This document shows, in pieces, positions 36,348 through 47,613 of a stretch of 64,000 nt of DNA (its first letter is position 1; the number at the start of each line of letters is the position of its first letter). The DNA comes from Brachionus plicatilis (taxonomy: Eukaryota > Rotifera > Eurotatoria > Ploima > Brachionidae): NCBI GenBank assembly GCA_010279815.1, contig QEOQ01000515.1, positions 355,860 through 419,859 on the forward strand. Direction: 5' to 3'. The translations under genes were made by a program, and so were the position numbers. A model generated the notes under the pieces. It was not told the origin of the DNA, did not search any database, and saw only the letters and a program-made list of their open reading frames with translations.

Positions 36348-36572
36348 TTATTGATAAGATAAATTAAGAAAATTTAGCATCGTTAAAGCTATATCATATT
36401 TGGTGCATTTTGACCCTTCCTTTCCTATACTTTTTTCTGCATCATCGGCGTTGTCAAATGTTTGATTAATTTCCCAAGTGGGCATTTTTCTTTTCTTCTT
36501 TTGGGATTCATGGACTGTTTTCTCCGTCTCAACATCGGTTTTCTCCTGACTGCTGTAGTATTGGCAAAATGT
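36348..36572 (-). pseudogene. Fragment of a FLYWCH/MULE-type transposase-related protein
   Basis: Reading leftwards, an open frame of about 74 codons contains VHESQKKKRKMPTWEINQTF followed by DNADDAEKSI and ends in a TAA. A basic stretch followed by WEI..TFDN.DDAEKSI resembles the N-terminal part of FLYWCH-domain, MULE-like proteins of invertebrates. No FLYWCH zinc finger or transposase core follows, so it is a fragment. It lies just beyond the end of the tandem duplication. The identification rests on pattern memory only. Confidence 0.35.
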
Positions 36573-37434
36573 AATACATTTTCATATTTTTAGATTTTAT
36601 GAGCAAAATTTCATAAAATTTTTATTTTTAATTTTGGTAACTAAATAGTTTGGAAGAGTTTTTTTTTATCCTCTGAAATATTGCAAAAAAAATCAAAAAA
36701 TATGAAAATGTAAAAATGTAAAATTATTTTCATTTTGCCGTAATATTCTGGCGCAAGCATTCTTTTGTGTAATATATCTTTTAATTTATTTGTGTAATAA
36801 TTATTCTTTTTCTTGTTATGTAATAATTTTAAATTTCTAATCATTAATATGAATTTTTATATTGTTTTAATTTAAATAAGTAACCACCAAGATAAATTAA
36901 TACTCTAAATGAATTTTTTTACATTTGATTTTTTTAGACCTCAAATAAACATTTAAATACTTGATTATTTTAATCAACACTCATTCAATATTATAAGCAC
37001 TTAAATTATTTATCTGATATCCAAAGTGATTTTTTGCTAAATACCCAACTATATTAACAAAATTTTTCATTAATTAAGTTTAAAAAAATTTTAAAAATAC
37101 TTATGCTGAAACATATCATATTTATCCGAGTATTCATGCAATTTAATAGGTAACTTTGATTCATCTTTGGTAAAGTTTACCATAAAATTAACAGAAAAAA
37201 AAATATCCAGCTTTAAAATTGATCATTAGTCGGCTTAATTTTGAAAATAAAAAATTTTTATTTTTTATATTTAAAATAAAAGCACACATATTTAAATCAA
37301 ATAAATAATAAATAAAAACTACTTGCATTATTTAATCTACATTTTTTGGCAATTTTCAAAAGTGAACTTTAGACCGCCAACAAAAAACTATTTTCCAAAC
37401 TCTAAATAATTTTAATAAAATTCAAATTTACTCC

Positions 37435-39930
37435 ATGAACAAAATGGCATACAGTCTAAAATTGACCAAGCAAGCTCATGCATTGAGGCTCATCGGCCTG
37501 TCAACTCGCTTTGCCTCCACAGCTCCTGTGCGCAAAGCCAAGCACCAATTTGACAAAAACATAGTCTTGATCGACGGTGTTCGCACTCCATTCTTGCCTT
37601 CTTTCTCCGCTTACAAAGACCTCCTGGGCTATGAGCTTGCCCGCAACGCCCTGCTCGGCATTGTCAAAAGAACCAATGTGAATTTGTCTGATGTTGACTA
37701 CATTATTATGGGAACTGTGATCCAAGAAGTGAAGACAGCGAATGTTGCGCGTGAAGCATCTTTGGCAGCAGGTTTTCCACAAAAGATACCTGCTCACACT
37801 GTCACTCTGGCGTGCATTTCTTCGAACCAGGCGATCACCACTGGTATTGGTCAAATTCTGTCTGGTCAATCGGAAGTAGTAATTGCTGGCGGAGTGGAAA
37901 CAATGAGCGATGTGCCAATTCGTTTCAGTCGTCCCATGAGAAAGCTGCTTCTTTCACTCAACAAGGCAAAAACAGCACAGCAACGCTTGGCTCTTTTGTC
38001 CAAAGTGTTCTCCTCCAAGCCATTGAGTCCAGAGCTTCCGGCAGTGGCCGAGTTTTCCACCAACGAGACCATGGGCCACTCGGGCGATAGACTAGCTGCC
38101 GCGTTCGGCGTATCTCGCCGCGAACAGGACGAATTCGCGCTCAGATCACACACACTTGCTGACAAGGCGACCAAAGAGGGCCTTCTGGCTGATGTTGAGC
38201 CGGTTTTTGTGCCCGGCAGAAATGAACCAGTGACTCGCGATTTAGGCATCAGGGTGTCAACTATGGAAAAAATGTCCAGTTTGAGACCAGCTTTTGTCAA
38301 AGAGCATGGAACTGTGACCGCAGCCAATGCGTCCTATTTGACCGATGGTGCATCGGCTTGTTTGATAATGACTGAGGAAAAGGCCAAACAATTGGGTCTG
38401 AAGCCAAAGGCGTATCTCAGAAATTTTACCTATGTCGCTCAGGACCCCAAGGATCAGCTTCTTTTGGGTCCAGCTTATGCGACACCCAAAATTCTGCAAG
38501 GCTCAGGTCTTTCAATCAAGGACATTGATGTGTGGGAATTTCATGAAGCGTTTGCGGTAGGTACCAACAAAAAATTTTTTATTGCCAAAGGATTTTTTAT
38601 TTTTTTTTTGATAGAAAAATTAATTATTTAGAAATTTTCTTACTTAAATCATCGATTGATATTTACATGGCATTGTGAATTTTGGTACAAAAAACAAAAA
38701 AAAAATATAAAAAGTGCCAAAGCTTAAGTTCTGAAGGACCTAAACATGTTCTGCAAATTGTAGCAGCTGATACATCCTTTGTGCCACCAATATACTGATT
38801 CTGCAAAATTCTGCAAAATTCAGAGCATTGTGAATTTTAGTACAAAAAACAATAAAAAAACATAAAAAACGCCAGAACTTTAATCTGGACCGACTAACAA
38901 CTGATACAAATTGTAGCAACTAATACATCCTTTGTACCACCACTTAAAGTTGAATTGGATTTTTAATATAAAATAATATCCCAAATTTACTATTTTCTGA
39001 GTTTTGCAGAATCAGTATATTGGTGGTACAAAGGATGTATCAACTGCTACAATTTACAGAACATGTTTTGGTCCTTCAGAACTTAAGCTTTGGCTCTTTT
39101 TATATTTTGTTTTTGTTTTTTTGTACCAAAATTCACAATGCCTATTTACAGCTATTAACATAAAAAGATACAGGATAAAATTATTTATAAAAATTTTTAT
39201 TAAATTAAATTAAAAATTTTTGGACAAGAGATTTGTCTTATCTTTAATATGAATTTTTTAGTTCACCATTTGAGATTTTTTTTTCTTTAAAAAAAATATT
39301 TGTCTAACCCAAAATGAATTAAAGACAAAAAAACATAAAAAAAGTTAATTCAAAGACAAAAGAACAGATTCAAAAATTTTAAATACATAAAAAAAATATT
39401 TTATTCTTCAAATTTTGGGCATATTTTTATTCATTATTATAACATTATTTTTTTCGAACTGATTAAAAAAATGAATAAAAAGCTGCTTTACTCAGCAATA
39501 AAATGAATATCACTATATGTTGACCATTTGTATATTCTTATCCCCCAAATAAGAATCTATTAATGAATAAATTTTTTGAAAATTTTCCAAATATTTTTAT
39601 TAAAAGGGTCAAATTATGGCAAATTTAAAAGCTTTGGATTCGGACTGGTTTGCTAAGAATTATATGGCCCGCCAAGAAAAGGTCGGTTCTATTCCAATGG
39701 ATAAATTCAACATGTGGGGTGGTTCGTTGTCAATCGGTCATCCATTCGGAGCTACTGGCGTCCGCTTGGTGACCACTGCTGCCAATAGATTGCATCACGA
39801 AAATGGCCAGTTTGCTTTGATCGCGGCTTGTGCTGCTGGAGGACATGTAAATTTTAAAAAATTAGATTAAATTTTTTTATTTATGTTTTTAAAGGGACAT
39901 GGTATGTTGATTGAGCGATATCCACAATAA
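37435..39930 (+). CDS. HADHB: Mitochondrial trifunctional enzyme subunit beta (3-ketoacyl-CoA thiolase)
   Basis: Exons 37435-38556, 39607-39846 and 39895-39930 join in phase 0 to 465 residues. The protein carries out the last step of long-chain beta-oxidation, thiolytic cleavage of 3-ketoacyl-CoA, as part of the mitochondrial trifunctional complex. The N-terminus ([20 protein letters not shown]) is basic and amphipathic, as in a matrix targeting signal. Thiolase motifs are present: nucleophile Cys127 in LACISSNQA, His370 in EFHEAFA at the end of exon 1, [17 protein letters not shown], and Cys449 in CAAGGHGHGM. The protein ends IERYPQ. The length matches animal HADHB. A second ATG (37444) could also serve as start. 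An AATAAA overlaps the stop codon. Intron 1 holds a MITE. Confidence 0.95.
38669..39142. mobile_element. Three-armed MITE cluster in HADHB intron 1
   Basis: The ends are GGCATTGTGAATTTTGGTAC and TTGTACCAAAATTCACAATGCC. A second, partly decayed left arm starts at about 38822 with GCATTGTGAATTTTAGTAC. The words TGATACATCCTTTGTGCCAC and GTGGTACAAAGGATGTATCA lie in opposite arms. The layout is two direct arms and one inverted arm, suggesting one copy inserted into another or an internal duplication. The end sequence is shared with the MITE at 15295-15633. Confidence 0.65.
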
Positions 39931-40837
39931 ATTAATAATTTAATAATCGATTAACTTCTTGTTTAACAAATTTAAAATATTTTTAGAATTTAATAAATAT
40001 TTTTAATGTATTTTTATTATTATTGTAATTAAACATTACTCTTACAGATACAAATTTATAATTTAATAAGCTAGTGATTAAAAATTTGAAATTTTGACAT
40101 CTTTTTTGTAGTAGTTTAAATTCATAAATGTGATTACAACAAATATTGAATAAAATACCTAAAAATAAATTTTTACACTTAAATATTAAATAAATTTCTC
40201 TGATCAATTATTACTAAATTAAATTTAGATCCAAGATTTTAAAATTAGTGACAGTTTTTCGCTATTCATTGGGAATTGGGATATTTTTAATTAATTTTTT
40301 GAAAATTTAGAAATCTTCAATAATGAAATATTAAGAGAAATAAAATTTTTTCTTAAAATTATTACACTGAGATTTAATGATTAAAATTTTATCTAAAACT
40401 TTCACATTAATTGAAAATTAGAATTATTTAAAAAAAAATAAAAATTTTTTTTTTGGTTCTACTTAAATAATACCTTACTAATCGTTTATTGAAATTAAAA
40501 ATACTGAAAAGTATTTAGGTTTACTGGCATAAAAAAATTTTGTTTCCCCAATAAAATAGATATAATTTTAATTATTTAAATTTATATTTGTCAACTTTAA
40601 TTCAGATTATTTATTTTTATCAAAATTTTTACGCATGTTTACCAAAATTCTGTAAATTTGACCGTTTCGAAATTCATTTTTATGAAAATTTTAGTAAAAT
40701 CGGTAAACATTTTTTTTTTAATTTTTTTTGAATCTATTTAATCTAATGAGAATGTTAAAAAAGGCCTATAAATTGCATTTTTTTGCAGTTTAATTATCAA
40801 TTTTTATTAATAGAAAAAAAATTTTGCAGGATCTTTT
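39931..40837. other. Spacer, nothing recognised
   Basis: Very AT-rich DNA between the HADHB stop codon and the left edge of the inverted duplication. No exon, repeat end or RNA gene could be supported. Confidence 0.4.
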
Positions 40838-41043
40838 TCTGAAAAATAGATATTTATTTTCAAGCCATGAAATATTTCAAAATAGAACAAGTCTTTGTCA
40901 AAAAATTTATCAGGCGCAAGCATTATTTTTTTTCATCATTATCTATTGAAAAATCAAAAAAATTTGAATGAAGATTGAAAATTTAAATTTTTTAAAGATT
41001 CTTTAATAGTTTTTTATTGATGATTTAAAAATCAATTCTTGGT

Positions 41044-41504
41044 CACCCTCCTAATTTTTCATCCGGGCTAGGGACCGGCAAATGGCATAGTTATGATGGC
41101 GCCTTCCCCTAAGAAGCACGTGGGACGTTCATCATAAACAGCGCCACTCATCCGAGTCATAAGAGACTGCGAACTCGGCAACTATTTAGACTAGCTTGGA
41201 ACCACAAACCAAGCGACAATCTCTGTTTAAGAGAGAATGCCTTAACTTTAGTGCTTCCAAAGTTACAGCTATCCAAAGAGGGTCAGCTGTAAAACAAGTT
41301 CTTGTTCTGCTAAGATTCTATACTGGATGTTGGTCAAAGCCAGCGGCATCCTCATACGACAAGACTAGGACAAAGACCCGTAGATCTATGTACCCGTAAT
41401 ACAGCTCTTCTTCAGATTTGTAGAAGACCACATTGTGTGGCTGCCACCACCCTCCTCCTTTTCTCATTCTGGGCTTGGGACCGGCTTACGGCAGGGTTAT
41501 GGTG
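41044..41504. mobile_element. GC-rich repeat with terminal direct repeats, unclassified
   Basis: About 55 bp at 41044-41099 and 41448-41504 are direct repeats sharing CACCCTCCT, TTTTTCAT/TTTCTCAT, and GGGCTWGGGACCGGC followed by GGCA..GTTATG. They bound roughly 350 bp with a GC content far above the surroundings. The interior has no long reading frame on either strand. The layout (short direct terminal repeats, no ORF) fits a non-autonomous retroelement such as a TRIM-like or retrozyme-like unit, but no primer-binding site, tRNA-like promoter or canonical hammerhead core was recognised. The mirror copy is at 54287-54752. Confidence 0.5.
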
Positions 41505-41642
41505 AATTGAAATCTAAATGACTTTATTAAATATTCATAATGTTAAAAAAGAAAATTATTAATTACATTCTCATTAAATTTTAATTTTCTAACACTTTTT
41601 ATTTTACTGAAAATTTTGTCAAAAATAACTAAAATAAAAAAA

Positions 41643-43136
41643 ATGAGCGAGCAAAAAACAAATCCATCCAAATTTAGGGAAATTTTTAAAGAATGGGTCC
41701 AAAATGCTTCAATGCATGGATTTTCGCATATTTTTCGCAAAAATTGTCTCCTTCTCAAGATCATGTGGACTGCTCTAATTTTTCTCTCCATTTGTTTGTG
41801 CTTTTTTATAATAACTCTAAACGTAATCAATTATTTGAACTATGATGTTGTGACTAAGATAAGAGTGGTGGAAAAAGATTCACTGCCCTTTCCTGCAATA
41901 ACAATTTGTAATACCAACCACATTCTAACCGAAGAAGCCCTTGAATACGCCGAGTCTTTTTTGGTCAAAAATAACTTGGTCAATCTAACTGGTTCGACCA
42001 TTTTGGACCAAATGTTTCCTGCACAATTCTCCAAATTCTATTTTAATTTCAACCTTGTCAGATACTTGGCCTTTATCAATTTGAAATCGTCTCTGCCCCA
42101 CACAAACAACACTTTCTCAATTCCTTTTAACAAGATGTTCATCAGTTGTATTTTCAGCTTTCAGCAATGCGATGAAAATGAGTGGCTGTGGTTCTATGAC
42201 ACTATTTATGGAAACTGCTATCGCTTCAACACAATTCAAAGTAAGAATCAACTTAACCAAGTGAAAAAATCTTACCATACTGGAAAGTACAACGGCCTAA
42301 TGCTTGAGTTGTACGTGGGCGTTTCAGATGTCCGCGAATATTTAAGTCTCACAACTGGAGCCAGTATTTTTATTAATGACAATCTAATTAAACCTTTGGC
42401 TGGAGAGGGTTTTGAGTTAATGCCTGGAACTAATGTTAATATAATCCTGGAGCGTAAAAAAAACAAACAAATGGCCAGACCCTACAGCGAATGTGTCAAC
42501 AATTTAGACTCAATTGATTCTTTTGATTCAGAATATTACAGAAAAGTGCTCAGATCGAACTTGACTTATCGTCAAATCGACTGCTTTTATGCTTACATTC
42601 AGTCAGAGGTATATAAAAGATGCAAATGTGATGAAATAGCATCGAATTTAATGCTGGAAAATAATAATCCCTGTGATACTTTGGAAGAGCAGTTGTGTTC
42701 TCTACAAACTTACCAAGAGATCACCACATCGGAATATAAGACCAGAATAAAAGCAGAATGTCCTTTGGAATGTGATTCAGTGAGCTACAGTTTTACTAAA
42801 TCAGAGAGTAGATACCCTTCAGCTTCTTATGCCAAGGAAATATCTAAGAATGACGCTCTCAAGCATTTGTTCAACAACAGATCAAATGTTAGCCTTGAAG
42901 AGTATCGTGAGAATATTCTGGCTATAAATATTTATTATGAATTCCTTAAAGAGACAGAGATAACAGAGAGTGCAAGTATATCATGGGACGGTCTGGTAGG
43001 AAGCATTGGAGGCACTCTCGGCTTATTCATGGGAATCAGTATTTTGAGTATAGTGGAATTCATCGATTTGTTTATTCAAATTATTTATAAGAGTCTTAAA
43101 ATTAATGAAAACAAAGTTTTTTTTATCAAAAAATAG
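41643..43136 (+). CDS. DEG/ENaC/ASIC-family sodium channel subunit, copy 1
   Basis: A single exon encodes 497 residues, a typical length. The N-terminal His-Gly gating motif is at residues 25-26 (SMHGFSHIF). Membrane helix 1 spans about 38-60, followed by FPAITICN, the usual start of the extracellular domain. The large cysteine-rich ectodomain includes YGNCYRFN and CFAYI-like CFYAYIQ stretches, RCKCDEI, and CPLECDSVSY. Before helix 2 comes SWDGLVGSIGGTLGLFMGIS, with Gly464-Ile-Ser466 at the selectivity-filter position, then ILSIVE. These channels are trimeric and pass sodium; the gating stimulus (acid, peptide or mechanical) cannot be read from sequence. The start was chosen at the ATG of MSEQKTN, since upstream codons include no ATG. 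Copy 2 differs at 12 residues. Confidence 0.93.
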   Translation: MSEQKTNPSKFREIFKEWVQNASMHGFSHIFRKNCLLLKIMWTALIFLSICLCFFIITLNVINYLNYDVVTKIRVVEKDSLPFPAITICNTNHILTEEALEYAESFLVKNNLVNLTGSTILDQMFPAQFSKFYFNFNLVRYLAFINLKSSLPHTNNTFSIPFNKMFISCIFSFQQCDENEWLWFYDTIYGNCYRFNTIQSKNQLNQVKKSYHTGKYNGLMLELYVGVSDVREYLSLTTGASIFINDNLIKPLAGEGFELMPGTNVNIILERKKNKQMARPYSECVNNLDSIDSFDSEYYRKVLRSNLTYRQIDCFYAYIQSEVYKRCKCDEIASNLMLENNNPCDTLEEQLCSLQTYQEITTSEYKTRIKAECPLECDSVSYSFTKSESRYPSASYAKEISKNDALKHLFNNRSNVSLEEYRENILAINIYYEFLKETEITESASISWDGLVGSIGGTLGLFMGISILSIVEFIDLFIQIIYKSLKINENKVFFIKK

Positions 43137-43325
43137 TCTTGAACGATACCATTTAAAACTATTAATATTTAAAATTATTTTTTTATGATTTTCAAATAAA
43201 TGAAAAAAAAAGTTGCGTATTTTTGAATTTTAGATTTTATTTTACGTGATCTGTCTCTAGATTGAATTTTTTCGCTGTGTCATGCCCTACAACTACTTTA
43301 TATGAATATAATATCTTGAAAAAAA

Positions 43326-45493
43326 AGTTAGTTAATTTGACCTTTCACCAAAAAAAGTGTTTATTAAATAACCTTAGCTTACATTTTTTCTGTATGCTTC
43401 AACTATATACCATCTTCAAATATCGGATATAATTTTAAATGGATATTCATCATATAAAGTCAACCCTTATAACAAAATTCTTATAATACTAAGCTAAAAC
43501 GATAAAATATATTTGAAAATTATTTAATATTTGTATAAATTTAATATTAAATATTACAATAGCAAAATATAAGTGAATTTTGGTTAAAAAATTCAAAAAC
43601 AAAAAAAAAGTAATAAAAAAACTAGTGAACTACTTCTTAATTTTTTGTACAGAATTTTCTTTAGTTTAGAATCTGAAATAAAAAGAATGGGTTTTGGACG
43701 ACTTATTATAATGGGTTTTAATTACACTTTTTTGATGGTTTTGGGGTTTTCAGGTACGAAGAATTCGAATTTGAGGTAGAAAATCGATTCTGGAGATAGT
43801 GTGGACATTTTGAATTAGCGTTACCTTAGTTAAAAAAATCCTCATTACCTCTAGACGATTATTTCAACATAGTAGAAAATTAAAAAATATCCACAACTCT
43901 ATTTGATCAAGAAATAGTTGACTTTGTTTATCTGAACAAAACCGTCTCATCATGAAGCTTTAAAATTAATTTCAAAACTCGAGTTATTGTTCTATTCCAA
44001 ACCAAATGATGCTTCAATTGCAAAAAAAACAATCAAAAATTACGGACTTCATCACTAAACCTATAAATTAATTTTCTTTATTTTACCCTATTTTTTAATA
44101 TTTTTTTTAATGAAAAAAAATCATATTTTAATAATGCTTTTTTCTTAATTTGTTTATTACGGTTAAATCGAAACTTTTTTGACCGCCCTTCAACTTCAAC
44201 TTAGCCGGGTTTACCTGAAATGGAACTAAAAAAGAGTTCTAAGTAAAATTTTATTCTAAAAAAAATGCAAAGTAATTAATATAAATAAATAAGAGGTAAA
44301 TCTTGGTAAAAATAACAGCGTTGGTTCAATATAAGGATTAATAAAAACTAATTCTTTTAAAAAATTTTATTTTTATTATTTCTTCAAGTCTAATATTTCA
44401 TAGAAAAAATCTTAAAAAAGTGCTTTAGATATGGCCTTTACTTTTTTAATCACTAATTTAAATTAATCTGAATAAATTTACTTATATCTGATAATAAATT
44501 TTAGCGTTTAAAACGATTCTATTATGTTATATTTATTAAAATACTTTTTCAAAATTAAAAAGCTTTGTCAATGTAATAATGTTAATAAAAGTAGAATGAG
44601 TTTTATTTTATGTGTTTTTTTTTCTAAGGTATCAAAAAAGGTTTTTAAATGAAAAGAGATTTTAAAACAAAAAAAGTTGTGTATTAATAAAAAGCTATTT
44701 TTAAATTCATAAAGTATTTTTATAAATTTAATTTATATTAGTGATAAAAAAAAGTTATTTTTAACCTTTAGATATCGCTTTTCAAATGTAAAGGTAAATA
44801 AAATTTAGCATTTTAATCTACTATTAACAAAATAATTAAATTAAATCTATTTTAAAGAAAACCAATTTCCAGCTAATTTTGGACGACCTTTTTTAGGTTT
44901 ATTAACAAATTCGTCGGATTCTCATATAATATTGGCCCTGCATCATTCAATTATCATTGTTTTTTCTTTTTAGTTTTTTTTTGAAATTTTAATCTCCAAA
45001 AATTCGGAAATTTTTTAAAATCATAGGTAATTTATTATCGTAAATATTTAGTAGCAGTTTTTAATAGATATTAAAAAAAAAATTTGCTTAGAAGTTTTTT
45101 TATTTTTTAAGAGCAGTTTTTGTCTTAGTAAATTAATTTTTGTGCTGAAAATTTTTTCTTTTTCGGTGACAGTTTTTTGTGGGGACTAGGTGGACCCTAA
45201 TTCTGGTCGAACTGTAAAAGGAAAAACTCATGAGTTTTCTAAAATTATCGTAAAATTACGATAATTTTGATTAATTTAATTTAAAAAAAACCGCTAATTT
45301 TTGTATTAAATACTTTATTTTTTTTTTAATTTGAATTTTCCAAGGAAAATTATATCGGTAATTTCCCTAGAGAATTGAAAATATTAAAACAAATAACATA
45401 TTTTAAAAGAATTTTTACAATTGAACTTTTGAATATTAAAATTAACTTAAAATCTTGAATTTCAAAATCTAGTTATTTTTATGGAGATTTTAG
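43326..45493. other. Spacer with no firm gene
   Basis: Mostly low-complexity A+T. A 30-codon frame at about 43688-43779 begins with ATG and a hydrophobic leader-like stretch, but is too short to call. A less AT-rich patch at about 45170-45230 has no open frame of note. Confidence 0.4.
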
Positions 45494-45725
45494 CAAAGTA
45501 AAACTCATGCTCAAATTTCATAATTTGTATGATGCGCGTAAGTTGGAATCAGTTAGTGAGATCTATTTTAAACATAAAATTTAATTTTTAGAACAGTTGA
45601 TGAGATGCCCATTGTGTAAAGAAGTTTTCCACTTTAGTCGTCAAAGTCAAACCACTTCTGACAAGAAAAATACATCGTTTTGTGAACAACTTAAGTGTTT
45701 AGAAAAGCGCTTGTTTATTAACTGA
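45494..45725 (+). CDS. 3' end of a small zinc-finger-like gene (two exons)
   Basis: Exon 45494-45537 follows an ATTTTAG acceptor and ends at a strong GTAAGT donor. A 54-bp intron ends TTTTTAG. Exon 45592-45725 ends in TGA. The phases fit (one base left, two taken). The joined peptide runs through MLKFHNLYDAQQLMRCPLCK, then EVFHFSRQSQ, and ends CLEKRLFIN. RCPLCKEVF is a CxxC knuckle like half of a RING or related finger, with a later C and C. Upstream exons are not recognised and the family is unknown. It could be a remnant rather than a live gene. Confidence 0.45.
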
Positions 45726-45876
45726 ATATGAATTCAGGTTAAGTTAATTCACAAATTCAAATTTATAACTTTTATATCCATTCATTTAAACTGAAATAAT
45801 TTTATTTTTCCACTTAAATAAATTTAAAATTTAAAAACAGTGAATTATTTTGTCTTTAAAAGTAAATTTTTATTTA

Positions 45877-47211
45877 CAGTGGTGATTTGACACTAGGGTT
45901 TTTACCTTTTTTTACGTAAAATTACGTAAAATTACGTAAAATTACGTAAATTTACCACTTTTTACGTAAATTTTCGTAATTTTACACTTGTAAGGACTGG
46001 TAAATTTACGTAAATTTACGCAATTTTACGAAATTTTACGATAATTTTCGAAAAAACTGGTAAAAACAAAAGGGCCAAAAAAAAGCCAATTTTCAAGCAA
46101 TTTCTTAGAATTTTTGGAAAATTTCAAAAAAACAAAAAAATTTTTAAAAAAAAAAATTTACATTTTTTTACGTAAATTTACGTAAAATCCGAATTTTTTA
46201 ATTGTAAAATTTTGTAAAAAATTGTAAAGTACAGTAAATATTTTTATTTTAATAAATCAGACTATTTTAAATGGAAAAAATTAATGATTTGACCAGTCTC
46301 CATTATTTTGAATCACAATTGGGATAACCTAAATAAATAATTAATTTTGTTTTGAGTCAAATTTTTTTTTTAATAATACCTTTTTTAAATGACTTATATA
46401 TGATAAACATTTTTTAGGTGTTAAAATTTTTTGGAACTTAAATATAGTCTCAATGACCTCATCTTCATTTTTTCCTTCTTGAGATAAAATAAACTTTTTT
46501 AATTCGTTCCAAACCATCTCGATCGGATTTAAGTCTGGCGATTGAGGAGGGGATTTAGCCTTTTTTAATTTAGAAAATATTTTAAATTAGAATTTTTTTA
46601 TAAAGAAAAAAATACCCAAATAATTTGATTTTTTTTCAAAAAATCATTACAGATGGAAGAGGTATGTTTCGGGTCATTGTCCTGATGTAACATGAAATCA
46701 AAATCAAAATTTTCAAAAGCGAAAGGAATAAGATATTCTGCCAAAATATCTCTGTATAGAACCGAATTCATGTTTTGTTAAAAAATCTTTATAATAAAAT
46801 TTTTTTTTTTTTATTCTTACAAAATAAAATTAACAACACTTTTTTTGATTTAAAGCGATATTACATGAATCTACCATATTTTACAATTTTTTACAAAATT
46901 TTACAATTAAAAAATTCGGATTTTACGTAAATTTACGTAAAAAAATGTAAATTTTTTTTTTTAAAAATTTTTTTGTTTTTTTGAAATTTTCCAAAAATTC
47001 TAAGAAATTGCTTGAAAATTGGCTTTTTTTTGGCCCTTTTGTTTTTACCAGTTTTTTCGAAAATTATCGTAAAATTTCGTAAAATTGCGTAAATTTACGT
47101 AAATTTACCAGTCCTTACAAGTGTAAAATTACGAAAATTTACGTAAAAAGTGGTAAATTTACGTAATTTTACGTAAAAAAAGGTAAAAACCCTAGTGTCA
47201 AATCACCACTG
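45877..47211 (-). mobile_element. Tc1/mariner element with about 350-bp terminal inverted repeats
   Basis: The ends CAGTGGTGATTTGACACTAG and its complement are flanked by TA at 45875-45876 and 47212-47213. The inverted repeats extend to about 46232 and 46870 and are studded with TTACGTAA words. The interior encodes, on the minus strand, only the C-terminal half of a DDE transposase. The empty target survives in the repeat at about 6373. The element is internally deleted, so it is non-autonomous. Confidence 0.85.
46380..46771 (-). pseudogene. C-terminal half of a Tc1-type DDE transposase
   Basis: The first exon (46771-46616) contains HQDNDPKHTS, with the second catalytic aspartate. A 56-bp intron (46615-46560, GT...AG) restores the frame. 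The next exon gives SPPQSPDLNPIEMVWNELKK, with the third acidic residue region, and continues to about 46380. The region with the first catalytic aspartate and the DNA-binding helices is absent, replaced by the terminal repeat. The product cannot be active. Confidence 0.75.
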
Positions 47212-47213
47212 TA

Positions 47214-47572
47214 AATCAATTAAAATATTTAAACCTATTAAAGGTCAATAAAAAGTAACATTTTAAAATTTTAAATATGAAAATTGCTTTGGAAAAAATT
47301 TATTTTTTCTCTATTATTAAAAAAAATATTACAATTTATATTTTGATCTTTTGATCTTGGTCTTAAACTTCAATTTGCCCTTATTATATGGAAATAAATC
47401 AAGAGTTTTTTATCTATATAGAGTATTAAATAATTTATATAGAGTTAATTATGACTTCAGATGACTAATTGTGTAAATTCTTTGTAAAAATTAGGAATAT
47501 TTTTAAAACTATTTTTAATTTGTAATTTGAATTTTTTAATTTTTGTAATATAAATGTCAATGTGACTTAAAC

Positions 47573-47613
<41 letters not shown>

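Larger units (their letters stand above)
40838..43325. repeat. Inverted duplication, left arm
   Basis: Reading rightwards from CTGAAAAATAGAT, the whole block is the reverse complement of about 52472-54951. It contains a GC-rich repeat and a full DEG/ENaC gene with about 0.13 kb of upstream and 0.19 kb of downstream DNA. The arms are close to identical outside the middle of the coding region. The spacer between arms is about 9.15 kb. Confidence 0.85.

Noticed and set aside
37501..38499. Several antisense frames over HADHB exon 1
   Set aside because: They arise from the less AT-rich coding DNA of the thiolase. The plus-strand frame has full thiolase motifs.
43688..43779. Short leader-like peptide frame
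   Set aside because: About 30 codons with no support from splice context, similarity or composition.
47578..47613. (AAT)n tract as a possible LINE tail
   Set aside because: No RT or other LINE sequence precedes it, so a plain microsatellite is the simpler reading.
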